In this document: positions 26,011 to 36,593 of the stretch, one piece after another
Layout: each line of letters starts with the position of its first letter
Numbering within the stretch: the stretch's first letter is position 1
Assembly (NCBI GenBank): GCA_030540715.1
Contig: JAUNVQ010000020.1
Coordinates: 1-50,555, forward strand
DNA length: 50,555 nucleotides
Source: Actinomycetaceae bacterium
GTDB lineage: Bacteria > Actinomycetota > Actinomycetes > Actinomycetales > Actinomycetaceae
Direction of reading: 5' to 3'
Made by a program: the position numbers and the translations under genes
Notes under the pieces: model-generated
Told to the model about the DNA's origin: nothing
Database searches by the model: none
Seen by the model: the letters and a program-made list of their open reading frames with translations, nothing else

Positions 26011-27432
26011 TTATAGGTCGTAGTACAGCTGGAACTCATAAGGGTGGGGGTATTGGCGCATAGGCACAATATCGGTTTCACGTTTGAAGTCCAGCCACTT
26101 TTCAATAAGGTCTACAGTGAATACATCACCTTCTGTTAAAAAGTCTTGGTCATCTTCCAGGGCCTCTAACGCAAGTTCCAGTGTAGGTGGCAGCTTGTCA
26201 ATATCGGCGTAGTCTTCTGGCGGAAGCTCATACAGATCTTTATCGATGGGATCGGCAGGCTCAATGCGATGTCGAATTCCGTCAATACCTGCCATAAGGC
26301 ATGCACTAAACGCCAAATAGGGGTTAGCGGTAGGATCAGGGACTCGATATTCAATACGTTTTGCTGCTGGCGAGGAACCAGAAGAAGGGATACGAATACA
26401 TGCAGACCTATTTTGGGCTGAATACACCAGATTCACGGGGGCCTCAAAACCAGGAACCAGGCGGCGGAAGGAATTGACAGACGGATTCGTAAACGCCAAC
26501 AGGGCTGGGGCGTGTTCAAGCAGGCCACCAATAAAGTGACGTGCTATATCAGACAGGGAGCCATAGCCTTTTTCATCGTAAAATAGTGGGGAGCCATCTT
26601 TCCACAAACTCATGTGGGTATGCATTCCAGAGCCATTGTCTTTGAAAAGAGGCTTCGGCATAAAAGTGGCGGTTTTGCCTAACTGCCATGCGGTATTTTT
26701 AATGATGTACTTAAAGGTCATCATGTCATCACCAGCGCGTGTCAATGAGTTAAAACGATAATTGATTTCCTGCTGCCCACCAGAACCTACCTCGTGGTGT
26801 GCACGTTCAACGCGAAGCCCGGCATTAAGTAGGTGCGTGGTCATTGTGTCACGAATATCGGCAGTTTGATCGTTGGGTGATACGGGAAAGTATCCGCCTT
26901 TAAGTGGTGTGGTGTAGCCTTGATCTTTCCCAGAGGCATTACCCCCCGAAGACCAGTAGCCCTCTGCTGATTCAATTTCGTAAAAAGATTGGTGAGGCTG
27001 GTTAGAATAGCGGATAGCATCAAACAGATAGAACTCTGCTTCTGCACCAATATAGCAGGTATCGGCAATGCCGGTGGAGCGCAGATAGTCTTCGGCCTTA
27101 GCGGCAACTTGACGCGGATCGCGCGAGAACTTTTCATCGGTTAAAGGATCCACAATGGAAAACAGGACAACTAGGGTTGGAACCTCGCGGAAAGGATCCA
27201 TAAAAGCGGTGGAAACATCGGGAATAAGTTTCATATCCGACTTGTGAATTTCAGTAAAACCACGCACCGAGGAGCCATCAAACATCAACCCCGTATCAAT
27301 TGTGACAATAAACTCTTCTGCAGGAACAGTAAAATGCTGCTGCAGGCCAGGAAGATCACAAAAACGGACATCAACGAAACGAATATCATGTGAACGAATA
27401 TAATCGATTGCTTCTTTGTTACTTGAAAACAT
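26011..27432 (-). CDS. glnA: Glutamine synthetase, type I
   Basis: ATP-dependent ligation of ammonia to glutamate; dodecamer in the cytosol. Family blocks are DGSSVRGF near residue 52, the metal-ligand helix EAEFYLFD near 130, the central [10 protein letters not shown]-like [13 protein letters not shown], the RRLVPG block and the glutamate loop [10 protein letters not shown]-like NRSACIRIP. The adenylylation site [11 protein letters not shown] is present with Tyr at about 401, so activity is probably controlled by GlnE as in other actinobacteria. The ATG at 27432 (473 residues) is preceded by AAAGGTG with good spacing; an upstream GTG at 27441 lies too close to that site. It is divergent from uvrC across 285 bp that should hold both promoters; no clear nitrogen-regulator site was recognised. 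Confidence 0.96.
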   Translation of the reverse strand: MFSSNKEAIDYIRSHDIRFVDVRFCDLPGLQQHFTVPAEEFIVTIDTGLMFDGSSVRGFTEIHKSDMKLIPDVSTAFMDPFREVPTLVVLFSIVDPLTDEKFSRDPRQVAAKAEDYLRSTGIADTCYIGAEAEFYLFDAIRYSNQPHQSFYEIESAEGYWSSGGNASGKDQGYTTPLKGGYFPVSPNDQTADIRDTMTTHLLNAGLRVERAHHEVGSGGQQEINYRFNSLTRAGDDMMTFKYIIKNTAWQLGKTATFMPKPLFKDNGSGMHTHMSLWKDGSPLFYDEKGYGSLSDIARHFIGGLLEHAPALLAFTNPSVNSFRRLVPGFEAPVNLVYSAQNRSACIRIPSSGSSPAAKRIEYRVPDPTANPYLAFSACLMAGIDGIRHRIEPADPIDKDLYELPPEDYADIDKLPPTLELALEALEDDQDFLTEGDVFTVDLIEKWLDFKRETDIVPMRQYPHPYEFQLYYDL

Positions 27433-27717
27433 GGGTGTCACCTTTCATGCGTGGGTTGGTTAAACACCATAACGTAATGAATTTACCACGACTTTACATT
27501 GTCGCTATATTTCATAATAGAATCAGCAGCAAAAATTAACTGTCATCTTCATTACATCTACCAGATCACTCATGATATGTTTTCGTCAATTGCCATGTCA
27601 TCACATACTACAGTGGATGTTCGTCACCTAGCATCCAGTTTTTCAGACATGTGTGCCGTTAAGTTTTTTGATTGTCTTCGACTTAGAATGGAAAGCAAAC
27701 AGTAGAACACAGGGGGA

Positions 27718-29721
27718 ATGAAGGTGGCTGATCCGTCGCAGTATCGACCTCGCACCAGTGATATTCCTACGCACCCTGGTGTGTATCGTTTTCTTGATGA
27801 AGAAGCACGTGTCATCTATGTTGGTAAAGCCAAAAATTTACGCAACCGCCTTACCTCTTATTTTCAGGATCTTAGTCAGCTTCACCCCAGAACACAGCAA
27901 ATGGTGACAACGGCTTCCGCCGTGAAATGGGTAGTTGTAGCCAGTGATGTGGAAGCTCTTAGTTTAGAATATGCGTGGATAAAAGAGTTTTCACCACGAT
28001 TTAACGTGATGTATCGCGACGATAAATCCTATCCCTACCTTGCTATATCCATGAGTGACGATGTACCGCGTATGTATATTACACGCGAAGCCAAACGTAA
28101 AGGTGTGCGCTACTTTGGCCCCTATGCCCATGTGTGGGCAATACGTGAAACCGTGGATCTGCTACAAAAAGCTTTTCCGTTACGTACCTGCTCCAATGGT
28201 GTATATCAGCGATCCCATCGTGCCCAGCGTCCCTGCCTGTTGGGATATATTGAACGATGCTCCGCACCGTGTGTGGGAGCTATCTCCATTGATGCTCACC
28301 GGCAGATTGCCCTTGATATTTGCGAGTTTATGTCGGGAAAAACAGGGCCGTTTTTACGCCACCTTCACAACGATATGACTGCGGCAGCCAAAGACCTGGA
28401 ATTTGAAAAAGCAGCAAAAATACGTGACCAGATTGATGCTCTTGAAACTGTGCTGACAAAAAATGCAATGGTTCTTGATGATGGAACGGATGCTGATGTT
28501 TTCGCATTAGCCGTTGATGAACTTGAAGCAGCCGTACAATTATTTCATGTTAGAGCAGGGCGCATACGCGGTGAACGTGGTTGGGTAGTGGAACGAACGG
28601 ACGATGCAGATGCGGGGGGACTGATGCAGCGAATGCTGCAGCAAATCTACGGAGAGGTAGAACGAGCTACGCCCTGTGAAAGGAAAAAAACCGAAGATCC
28701 ACGATCCGTTGACGACCTTATGCACTTACCAACCCACGCAATTCCTCAAGAAATCCTTGTATCGCATATGCCAGCCCAAGCCGATGTTGTTCAACAGTGG
28801 TTAGAGGGTATACGCGGATCGAAAATATCGCTAAGAACACCCCAGCGAGGGCAGAAAAAAGACCTGATGGAAACAGTCTTGGGTAATGCTGTGCAAATTT
28901 TAAAACGTCATAAAAGCCAGCGTGTTGGTGACTTGACTCATCGTTCAAAAGCTCTGGAAGAACTGTATGAAAACCTGGAGCTGCCAAGGGTTCCGCTTCG
29001 CATAGAGTGTTACGACATATCGCATACGGCAGGAACTCACCAGATGGCCTCGATGGTGGTGTTTGAAGATGGCATGCCGCGTAAATCCGATTACCGAACC
29101 TTTGCGATACGCAATAATAGTGAAGGACACGCCGATGACACTGCGGCAATGTCAGAGGTTTTACAGCGACGGTTTGCACGTTTGGATCAAGACAACGACC
29201 GTGAACGTTCCACTCTAGTATCGGGCGAGCTTATTGACAGTGAAACGGGACGGCCAAAACGGTTTTCCTATCGCCCTGACCTTGTGGTGGTTGACGGTGG
29301 ACTGCCCCAGGTCAATGCTGCACAACGTGCCCTAGATGATATTGGTGCGAATGTGGCGGTGGTAGGCCTTGCTAAACGTTTGGAAGAAGTATGGATCGCG
29401 GGTCAGGATTTCCCCGTGATTTTGCCTCGTGCATCGGCGGGGCTTTATATTTTGCAGTATCTTCGTGATGAATCGCATCGCTTTGCCATCAAGGCTCACC
29501 GTAAACGCCGCGCAAAAACCGTTCAGCGTTCAGTACTTGACCAGATTCCAGGAGTAGGAACGCATCGACAAAAACAGCTGTTGAAGGCATTGGGGTCGGT
29601 GAAGAAGATTCGTGAAGCAAGTGTGGAGCAACTGTCACAGGTTGATTCGGTGGGCCCCGCATTGGCGGAACAGATTTTTCAATTTTTTCACGGCTCAACT
29701 TCGCCAGGAAAAGAAAAATAG
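27718..29721 (+). CDS. uvrC: Excinuclease ABC subunit C
   Basis: Dual nuclease of nucleotide excision repair, cutting 3' and 5' of the lesion in the UvrB-DNA complex. Domain order: GIY-YIG nuclease (GVYRFLDEEARVIYVGKAKN, residues about 20-39), UVR motif around EKAAKIRDQIDALE (about 225-240), RNase H-like endonuclease domain with ECYDISHTAG and DLVVVDGGLPQVNAA, and a C-terminal helix-hairpin-helix pair (DQIPGVGTHRQKQLLKALGS and VDSVGPALAEQIF). Length 667 residues. ATG at 27718 follows GGGGGA by one base, so the GTG at 27724 is an equally good start. No SOS box was found upstream, unlike uvrA. It begins the uvrC-rapZ-yvcK-whiA cluster. Confidence 0.96.
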   Translation: MKVADPSQYRPRTSDIPTHPGVYRFLDEEARVIYVGKAKNLRNRLTSYFQDLSQLHPRTQQMVTTASAVKWVVVASDVEALSLEYAWIKEFSPRFNVMYRDDKSYPYLAISMSDDVPRMYITREAKRKGVRYFGPYAHVWAIRETVDLLQKAFPLRTCSNGVYQRSHRAQRPCLLGYIERCSAPCVGAISIDAHRQIALDICEFMSGKTGPFLRHLHNDMTAAAKDLEFEKAAKIRDQIDALETVLTKNAMVLDDGTDADVFALAVDELEAAVQLFHVRAGRIRGERGWVVERTDDADAGGLMQRMLQQIYGEVERATPCERKKTEDPRSVDDLMHLPTHAIPQEILVSHMPAQADVVQQWLEGIRGSKISLRTPQRGQKKDLMETVLGNAVQILKRHKSQRVGDLTHRSKALEELYENLELPRVPLRIECYDISHTAGTHQMASMVVFEDGMPRKSDYRTFAIRNNSEGHADDTAAMSEVLQRRFARLDQDNDRERSTLVSGELIDSETGRPKRFSYRPDLVVVDGGLPQVNAAQRALDDIGANVAVVGLAKRLEEVWIAGQDFPVILPRASAGLYILQYLRDESHRFAIKAHRKRRAKTVQRSVLDQIPGVGTHRQKQLLKALGSVKKIREASVEQLSQVDSVGPALAEQIFQFFHGSTSPGKEK

Positions 29722-29764
29722 TCAACAACTAACATATGCGCAAATTTTTTGGCATGCTTAATGT

Positions 29765-30721
29765 ATGAATGGTGACAATCCTGCCTTTGACGAGACAGAC
29801 CCTATAACAGTGCCAACGGGGATTCCGGCTTTGGACGAAAAGAAACCGAAGATTGTGTCAGATTCACCCGAATTACTGATTATTACGGGAATGTCAGGCG
29901 CTGGGCGTTCACGTGCAGGTGACGCATTGGAAGATCTTGATTGGTATGTTGTCGATAATTTGCCGCCCCATATGCTTCGTCCATTTGTTGGCATGATGAC
30001 TCCTGATGGTGGTGGTGTACACCGTCTAGCAGCCGTTGTGGACGTGCGTTCGGGGGACTTTTTTCGCCAGCTTTTCGATGTTCTTGCCGAGCTGAAAGAA
30101 AAACAGATTGAGCACCGACTTATTTTTCTTGATGCCGATGATAATATATTGGTACGTCGCTATGAGCAGGTTCGCCGGCCCCATCCTTTACAAGGCAACG
30201 GCCGGATTCTTGATGGTATCCGTAAGGAACGCGCCCTGTTGGAAAAAGTAAGGCAGCGCGCTGACGTGCTTATTGATACCTCGTGCACATCGGTTCACGA
30301 GCTAGCCCGGCATATGCGCGATGTCGTTGCTGATGAAGCAGATAGGCCTTTGAAACTATCGGTGATGAGTTTTGGTTTCAAACGTGGCATACCTTTAGAC
30401 GCTGATCACGTTGTTGATGTACGGTTTTTATCAAATCCTTATTGGGTTTCTGAACTGCGTCATCTTCGTGGTATTGATAAACCTGTGCGCGACTATGTAC
30501 TGTCACGTCCCGGTGCGCGACAGTTTGGTGACGACTACGTGAAACTTCTAACGCCTGTGCTCAGCGGTTATCTTAACGAGTTAAAACCATATGTGACAGT
30601 GGCAATTGGTTGTACAGGTGGCCAGCATCGCTCCGTTGCGATGGCTGAGTATATTGCGAAGCTACTGCGCGAACAGGGTTTTCCAGTCAAAACGATTCAT
30701 CGAGATATGGGGTTAGAATAA
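29765..30721 (+). CDS. rapZ: RapZ family nucleotide-binding protein
   Basis: P-loop protein of the RapZ/YvcJ family. The P-loop reads GMSGAGRS at residues 42-49, the variant with Arg in place of Lys seen in actinobacteria; DNLPPHM follows at about 68. The C-terminal domain has the conserved FGFKRGIPLDADHVVDVRFL and GCTGGQHRSVAMAEYIA blocks. In E. coli RapZ adapts RNase E to a small RNA of amino-sugar synthesis; in Gram-positives the role is less clear and is linked to competence or cell-wall metabolism. Length 318 residues, with an N-terminal extension of about 30 residues. Its stop and the yvcK start overlap by one base (TAATG). Confidence 0.94.
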   Translation: MNGDNPAFDETDPITVPTGIPALDEKKPKIVSDSPELLIITGMSGAGRSRAGDALEDLDWYVVDNLPPHMLRPFVGMMTPDGGGVHRLAAVVDVRSGDFFRQLFDVLAELKEKQIEHRLIFLDADDNILVRRYEQVRRPHPLQGNGRILDGIRKERALLEKVRQRADVLIDTSCTSVHELARHMRDVVADEADRPLKLSVMSFGFKRGIPLDADHVVDVRFLSNPYWVSELRHLRGIDKPVRDYVLSRPGARQFGDDYVKLLTPVLSGYLNELKPYVTVAIGCTGGQHRSVAMAEYIAKLLREQGFPVKTIHRDMGLE

Positions 30722-31713
30722 TGACTGAAGCAATTATTGATGATGACGGCTGGACAAAGCGTAATTCCTATGGTCCAGCGGTGGTTGCCTTTGGCGGTGG
30801 TCACGGACTTTCAGCAACACTGAGGGCATTGCGTCACGTTACTAGGCGTTTAACGGCTATCGTGACTGTGGCTGATGACGGAGGTTCTTCGGGGCGTTTA
30901 CGTCATGAACTGGGTATTTTGCCACCTGGTGACTTACGGATGGCTCTGGCATCGCTGTGTGACGATTCGCAATGGGGGTTAACGTGGCGTGACGCTATGC
31001 AGCATCGTTTTCATTCCAGAGGTGACCTGGATTATCATGCCTTGGGTAATCTTTTGATCGCAACAATGTGGGACATGCTTGACGATACCGTTGAGGGCCT
31101 GGATTGGGTGGCAAAACTGTTGGGATGTCACGGACGTGTATTGCCGATGGCATCAGTTCCTGTTGATATTTATGCCGATGTTGATTTTGATGGCGAGTTG
31201 CGGGTGGTTCACGGTCAGTCGCATGTGGCAGCCACTGAAGGAAAAGTTGTGAATGTTCACATGACGCCATCATCACCACCGGCACCGATTGAGGCGTTAA
31301 TGGCGATTGAAGAAGCAGAGTTTGTGGTGTTGGGGCCAGGCTCATGGTACACATCGGTAATTCCACATTTGTTGTCACAACAGCTTCATGATGCGTTAAA
31401 GAAGACCTCTGCTAAAAAGATCTTAGTGGCCAACCTTGCTGCTCAAAAAGGCGAAACCGAAGGGTTATCTGTGGCTGACCACCTGAAAGTATTCCATCAG
31501 CATGCCCCTGACGTGCATATCGACGCGGTGATTGTTGATCCAAGTGTCGTTGATATATATGACGAAGTGGAAACGGCGGTGAGTGAGTTAGGTGCAGACC
31601 TGCTGCTGCGAGAGGTGATTGTGGCATCGGGAACGCCCAGGCATGATTCACTTCGACTTGGTGCCGCATTGCGTGATACCTTCCAAGGATACAACCTGCA
31701 AGAAAAAGGATAA
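30721..31713 (+). CDS. YvcK/CofD-like gluconeogenesis and envelope factor
   Basis: 330-residue protein of the YvcK (CuvA) family. Motifs: [15 protein letters not shown] at about residues 22-36, [13 protein letters not shown] just after, and [16 protein letters not shown] in the middle. Family members bind UDP-sugars and are needed for growth on gluconeogenic carbon and for normal envelope in Bacillus and mycobacteria. Position between rapZ and whiA, with overlapping or 5-bp junctions, is conserved across Gram-positive bacteria and implies one transcript. No enzymatic activity is firmly established. Confidence 0.93.
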   Translation: MTEAIIDDDGWTKRNSYGPAVVAFGGGHGLSATLRALRHVTRRLTAIVTVADDGGSSGRLRHELGILPPGDLRMALASLCDDSQWGLTWRDAMQHRFHSRGDLDYHALGNLLIATMWDMLDDTVEGLDWVAKLLGCHGRVLPMASVPVDIYADVDFDGELRVVHGQSHVAATEGKVVNVHMTPSSPPAPIEALMAIEEAEFVVLGPGSWYTSVIPHLLSQQLHDALKKTSAKKILVANLAAQKGETEGLSVADHLKVFHQHAPDVHIDAVIVDPSVVDIYDEVETAVSELGADLLLREVIVASGTPRHDSLRLGAALRDTFQGYNLQEKG

Positions 31714-31718
31714 TCACC

Positions 31719-32699
31719 GTGTCATTGACTTCTGATATGAAAGATGAGCTTGCGCGTGTTCCACTTCAACGCCTAAGCGAAAAACAGGCAGAAATTGCTG
31801 CGATGCTTCGCTTTGCGTCGGGTCTTAACATTGTTGCAAGGCGTATTGTTGTAGCTGCCGAAGTTGATACTGAACTGACGGCCACACGGCTTCGACTATT
31901 GTTGTCACAGCTTTTTCATGCTGAATCACAAGTAATTATTGTGTCTGGTGGTGGATTACGAAAAGGTGAGCGATATGTGGTGCGTGTGGTTGAAGAGGCT
32001 GACAATATTGCAAAATCAACTGGATTGATTGACCGCTATGGACGCCCTGTAAGAGGTCTTCCACCAGCAATAGTCAGTGGCGGTAAAAACGAAGCCCGAG
32101 CAGCATGGAGGGGCGCATTTTTAGCGCGCGGATCGTTGACAGAACCAGGAAGATCGTCCTCTTTAGAAGTTACTTGTCCCGGCCCAGAAGCGGCATTAGC
32201 GTTGGTAGGTGCTGCACGGCGTTTGGGTGTGACCGCAAAATCGCGTGAGATTCGCTCAACGGATCGCGTTGTTATTCGCGATGGTGACATGATTGAAAAA
32301 ATGGTGCGTGAACTAGGAGCACCCAAGACCTGTAAGATATGGCATGAGCTGCGTGAACGTCGTGAGCTTCGCGGTTGTGTTAACCGTTTAGCCAACTTTG
32401 ATGACGCCAACTTGCGTCGCTCTGCACGTGCAGCAGTGGTATCGGCGGCTCGAGTGCGTAAAGCTTTCGAGATTTTAGGTGAGGATATTCCTGAACACCT
32501 CTATGAGGCTGGCCAATTACGTATCACCTACAGAGATGCTTCATTAGAAGAACTGGGGCGACAGGCTCAGCCTCCTTTAACAAAGGATGCAGTGGCTGGA
32601 AGAATTCGTCGGTTGCTAGCAATGGCCGATAACTATGCTATGGAACATGGCATGGAGGATACACGCTCGGCACTTACTCCAGAAATGATGAATGATTAG
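31719..32699 (+). CDS. whiA: WhiA sporulation/division regulator family protein
   Basis: DNA-binding protein with an N-terminal LAGLIDADG-like fold and a C-terminal helix-turn-helix. The start [10 protein letters not shown] is typical; the LAGLIDADG-like part includes [15 protein letters not shown] at about 128-142, and the C-terminal region holds [26 protein letters not shown], of which the helix-turn-helix is the core. In Streptomyces WhiA acts with WhiB on sporulation septation; in non-sporulating bacteria it affects division and chromosome segregation. Length 326 residues. Start GTG at 31719, 5 bp after the yvcK stop. Confidence 0.95.
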   Translation: MSLTSDMKDELARVPLQRLSEKQAEIAAMLRFASGLNIVARRIVVAAEVDTELTATRLRLLLSQLFHAESQVIIVSGGGLRKGERYVVRVVEEADNIAKSTGLIDRYGRPVRGLPPAIVSGGKNEARAAWRGAFLARGSLTEPGRSSSLEVTCPGPEAALALVGAARRLGVTAKSREIRSTDRVVIRDGDMIEKMVRELGAPKTCKIWHELRERRELRGCVNRLANFDDANLRRSARAAVVSAARVRKAFEILGEDIPEHLYEAGQLRITYRDASLEELGRQAQPPLTKDAVAGRIRRLLAMADNYAMEHGMEDTRSALTPEMMND

Positions 32700-32843
32700 G
32701 GATAATGACACAGTGACAGCAGTCTGGTGACACTTATCACGTTTGAGGGAAAATACATGAGGGTAGTGCCATAACGTGTCAGGCTTCACGTTGCTCTAAT
32801 GACCATTGACCCCTGAAACATGGGGGGAATACGTGTAAATTAG

Positions 32844-33941
<1,098 letters not shown>

Positions 33942-33987
33942 CCACATCTGCTCCGTGTTACGGAGTTGGTGAAGACAACATGACCAC

Positions 33988-34024
33988 ACGCCTGCACGAG
34001 ATATTTTTGTGCAGGCGTTTTGGT
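33988..34024 (+). terminator. Intrinsic terminator between gap and pgk
   Basis: ACGCCTGCAC (33988-33997) pairs perfectly with GTGCAGGCGT (34009-34018) around an 11-nt loop, followed by a T-rich TTTGGTT. A smaller hairpin CTCCG/CGGAG precedes it near 33950-33965. It lies 24 bp before the pgk start, so pgk-tpiA must arise by read-through or its own promoter. Confidence 0.8.
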
Positions 34025-34047
34025 TAAATTTCATAAGGAGATACACT

Positions 34048-35244
34048 ATGGCGTTACGTTCAATTGAGACTTTGGGGGATGTGCGCGGCAAAAAAGTGCT
34101 TGTGCGTTCCGACTTCAATGTTCCACTTCAAGATGGCACCATTACTGATGATGGCCGTATTCGTGCCGCTTTACCCACACTGACATCTTTGGTGGAAGCC
34201 GGGGCAAAAGTTGTGATACTTGCCCATCTTGGTCGCCCAAAGGGTCATGTCAAACCCGAGTTTTCCTTGGCACCTGTTGCCAAGCGTCTAGGTGAGCTGA
34301 TTGATACCAAGGTCACCTTGGCAAAAGACACTGTTGGTGAGGATGCTCGCCGTGTTGTAGCCAGCTTAGAAGAAGGCCATATCGCGCTGCTTGAAAATGT
34401 GCGCTTTGATAAGCGTGAAACATCGAAAGATGAAGCAGAACGCGAACAATTGGCTAACGAATATGCTGCATTAGCTGACTGCTTTGTTTCAGATGGTTTT
34501 GGTGTTGTTCACCGCAAGCAGGCATCTGTTTACGATGTCGCTAAAATACTTCCTTCGGCGGCAGGCAAACTTGTTGTCAAGGAAATCGAATCGCTGCGTC
34601 GCGTTACCGATAATCCTGAACGTCCCTACGGCGTTGTTCTTGGCGGATCAAAAGTTTCAGATAAGTTAGGCGTGATTGCCAACCTACTGGAAAAAGCTGA
34701 CTTTTTACTGATTGGTGGCGGTATGGCCTACACATTCCTTGCAGCGCAAGGACATTCAGTTGGTTCGTCGCTATTGGAAAACGATCAGGTGAATACAGTC
34801 AAAGAATATATGAAAACCGCTGGGGAAAAAGGCGTTGAACTGCTGTTGCCGATTGACACGGTTGTTGCCCCAGAATTTAAGGCAGATGCACCAGCAACTG
34901 TTGTTGATTCCGATAAGATTCCAGATGATCACATGGGGTTGGATATTGGCCCTAAGACGGCAAAACTGTTTTCCAACAAGATTGCTGCCGCAAAAACTGT
35001 GGCTTGGAATGGCCCTATGGGTGTTTTCGAAATGGAAGCGTTTGCTAAGGGAACCGCAGCTGTTGCGAAAGCTCTGAGCGAATCATCGTGCTTTAGCGTG
35101 ATTGGCGGTGGCGATTCAGCGGCAGCTGTTCGTCAACTTGGTTACGATGAATCATCATTTGGCCACATTTCAACAGGTGGGGGAGCATCACTTGAACTTC
35201 TAGAAGGCATCGTATTGCCTGGAATCGACGTTTTGGAGGACTAA
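34048..35244 (+). CDS. pgk: Phosphoglycerate kinase
   Basis: Transfers phosphate from 1,3-bisphosphoglycerate to ADP. Motifs: [13 protein letters not shown] near the N-terminus, HLGRPKG, the central [12 protein letters not shown] and the C-terminal [13 protein letters not shown] nucleotide-binding block. Start ATG at 34048 with AAGGAG (34035-34040); 398 residues, normal length. Only 3 bp separate its stop from tpiA, so the two are co-transcribed. Confidence 0.97.
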   Translation: MALRSIETLGDVRGKKVLVRSDFNVPLQDGTITDDGRIRAALPTLTSLVEAGAKVVILAHLGRPKGHVKPEFSLAPVAKRLGELIDTKVTLAKDTVGEDARRVVASLEEGHIALLENVRFDKRETSKDEAEREQLANEYAALADCFVSDGFGVVHRKQASVYDVAKILPSAAGKLVVKEIESLRRVTDNPERPYGVVLGGSKVSDKLGVIANLLEKADFLLIGGGMAYTFLAAQGHSVGSSLLENDQVNTVKEYMKTAGEKGVELLLPIDTVVAPEFKADAPATVVDSDKIPDDHMGLDIGPKTAKLFSNKIAAAKTVAWNGPMGVFEMEAFAKGTAAVAKALSESSCFSVIGGGDSAAAVRQLGYDESSFGHISTGGGASLELLEGIVLPGIDVLED

Positions 35245-35247
35245 AAT

Positions 35248-36024
35248 ATGTCGCGTACACCTTTACTAGCTGGTAACTGGAAGATGAACATGGATCATCT
35301 TCAAGCCATCAAACTTGTTCAAGAACTTGGACTTGACCTTGAAGACCACAAATTCAACTATGCTGATGCAGATGTTGTTGTATTACCGCCATTTACGGAT
35401 CTTCGTTCAGTGCAAACAGTGGTGGAATCTGACAAGATGAAAATTGCTTATGGTGCACAGGATATTTCCGTACACGACAACGGTGCCTACACTGGTGAAG
35501 TGTCGGCTTCTATGCTGGTGAAACTTGGCTGCACCTACGTTGTTGTGGGACACTCGGAACGCCGTGAATATCACTGTGAATCCGATGCCGTTGTCAACGA
35601 AAAAACAAAAGTGACTTTAGCTGCGGGTATGACACCTATCGTCTGCTGTGGCGAGGGTCTAGAAATCCGCCAGGCTGGTACACATGTTGATCATGTACTT
35701 AAGCAAATTAACGGTGCCTTTGACGGAATTTCAGCAGAGGATGCCCTCAAGTGCGTTGTTGCCTATGAACCTATTTGGGCTATTGGTACTGGTGAAGTAG
35801 CTACTCCTGATGACGCACAAGAAGTGTGTGGAGCAATCCGCGAAAAACTTGCTGAACTGTATGGCCAAGAAGTTGCCGATAAGATGCGTGTTCTTTACGG
35901 TGGCTCTGTGAAGTCATCCAATGTGAAAGAGATCTTGTCGCGTCCCGACATTGATGGCGCACTGGTTGGCGGTGCCTCGCTGAAAGCCGATGAGTTTTCA
36001 CGTATTGTCCGCCAGGACGGCTAA
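35248..36024 (+). CDS. tpiA: Triosephosphate isomerase
   Basis: Interconverts dihydroxyacetone phosphate and glyceraldehyde 3-phosphate. Active-site elements are intact: GNWKMN (Lys near residue 12), VVGHSERR with the catalytic His, [10 protein letters not shown] with the catalytic Glu, and [10 protein letters not shown] for phosphate binding. Length 258 residues. ATG at 35248 is preceded by TTGGAGGA. The gene ends the glycolytic run; a 16-bp perfect hairpin follows. Confidence 0.97.
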   Translation: MSRTPLLAGNWKMNMDHLQAIKLVQELGLDLEDHKFNYADADVVVLPPFTDLRSVQTVVESDKMKIAYGAQDISVHDNGAYTGEVSASMLVKLGCTYVVVGHSERREYHCESDAVVNEKTKVTLAAGMTPIVCCGEGLEIRQAGTHVDHVLKQINGAFDGISAEDALKCVVAYEPIWAIGTGEVATPDDAQEVCGAIREKLAELYGQEVADKMRVLYGGSVKSSNVKEILSRPDIDGALVGGASLKADEFSRIVRQDG

Positions 36025-36086
36025 GAACACTTTATTGGTGCGTTTCTTAGTGCTATCTTGCGTGATGTGAGATGGAACCAGTTTTT

Positions 36087-36129
36087 TGCAGAAGCTCCAG
36101 GTTTCACTTTGTTACCTGGAGCTTCTGCA
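36087..36129. terminator. Perfect 16-bp stem-loop between tpiA and secG
   Basis: 36087-36102 and 36114-36129 are perfect complements (core GCAGAAGCTCCAGGT / ACCTGGAGCTTCTGC) around an 11-nt loop. The T-run (36082-36087) is on the 5' side and no T-tract follows on the plus strand, so classic intrinsic termination is not clear; it may protect the tpiA 3' end or attenuate read-through into secG. Confidence 0.65.
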
Positions 36130-36267
36130 TTACAATGACTAATTGAATATGAACGCTCTATAAGGGGCTTCGCAAGAAAACGTACCTGCAATAGCTCACC
36201 GTCAACGGTAAACAGGGCAAAATGGTTTCTTGTGGACATCTCTTATACAGATACGGAGTTGAATACT

Positions 36268-36510
36268 GTGAATATCGCGATTATTGTCTGCCAGGTGCTG
36301 CTGGTTATTACCAGTCTTCTTTTGATTCTTATTGTGCTGATGCATAAAGGCCGTGGCGGCGGTATCTCCGATATGTTTGGCGGTGGTCTTTCTCAAGCCG
36401 CAGGTTCGTCGGGTGTTGCGGAACGTAACTTGAATCGCATCACCGTGGGCATGGCGCTGATCTGGGTTGGCGTTGTGATAGCCCTAGGTGTCATGATGAA
36501 ATTCCAGTAA
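36268..36510 (+). CDS. secG: Preprotein translocase subunit SecG
   Basis: Small non-essential partner of SecYE in protein export. It has two membrane segments (IIVCQVLLVITSLLLILIVL and ITVGMALIWVGVVIALGVMM) joined by a loop with the family motif HKGRGGGISDMFGGG. The GTG at 36268 gives 80 residues and has GGAG upstream at proper distance; the frame continues up to 36232. Position after tpiA is conserved in actinobacteria. Confidence 0.92.
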   Translation: MNIAIIVCQVLLVITSLLLILIVLMHKGRGGGISDMFGGGLSQAAGSSGVAERNLNRITVGMALIWVGVVIALGVMMKFQ

Positions 36511-36516
36511 AAAGAC

Positions 36517-36557
36517 TGTCCGCCACAGCCAGTTGGCTGCAGCGGACATTTCTTTTT
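36517..36557 (+). terminator. Terminator after secG
   Basis: TGTCCGC (36517-36523) pairs with GCGGACA (36542-36548), with an inner AGCCA/TGGCT helix, followed by TTTCTTTTT. It lies just after the secG stop. Confidence 0.8.
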
Positions 36558-36560
36558 ATT

Positions 36561-36586
36561 GTGATACCGAGTTTCCCCGGTATCAC
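36561..36586 (-). terminator. Hairpin behind transketolase
   Basis: GTGATACCG (36561-36569) and CGGTATCAC (36578-36586) form a perfect 9-bp stem with an 8-nt loop, 8 bp beyond the transketolase stop. A T-tract is lacking on the minus strand, so efficiency is uncertain. Confidence 0.6.
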
Positions 36587-36593
36587 ATCACAT

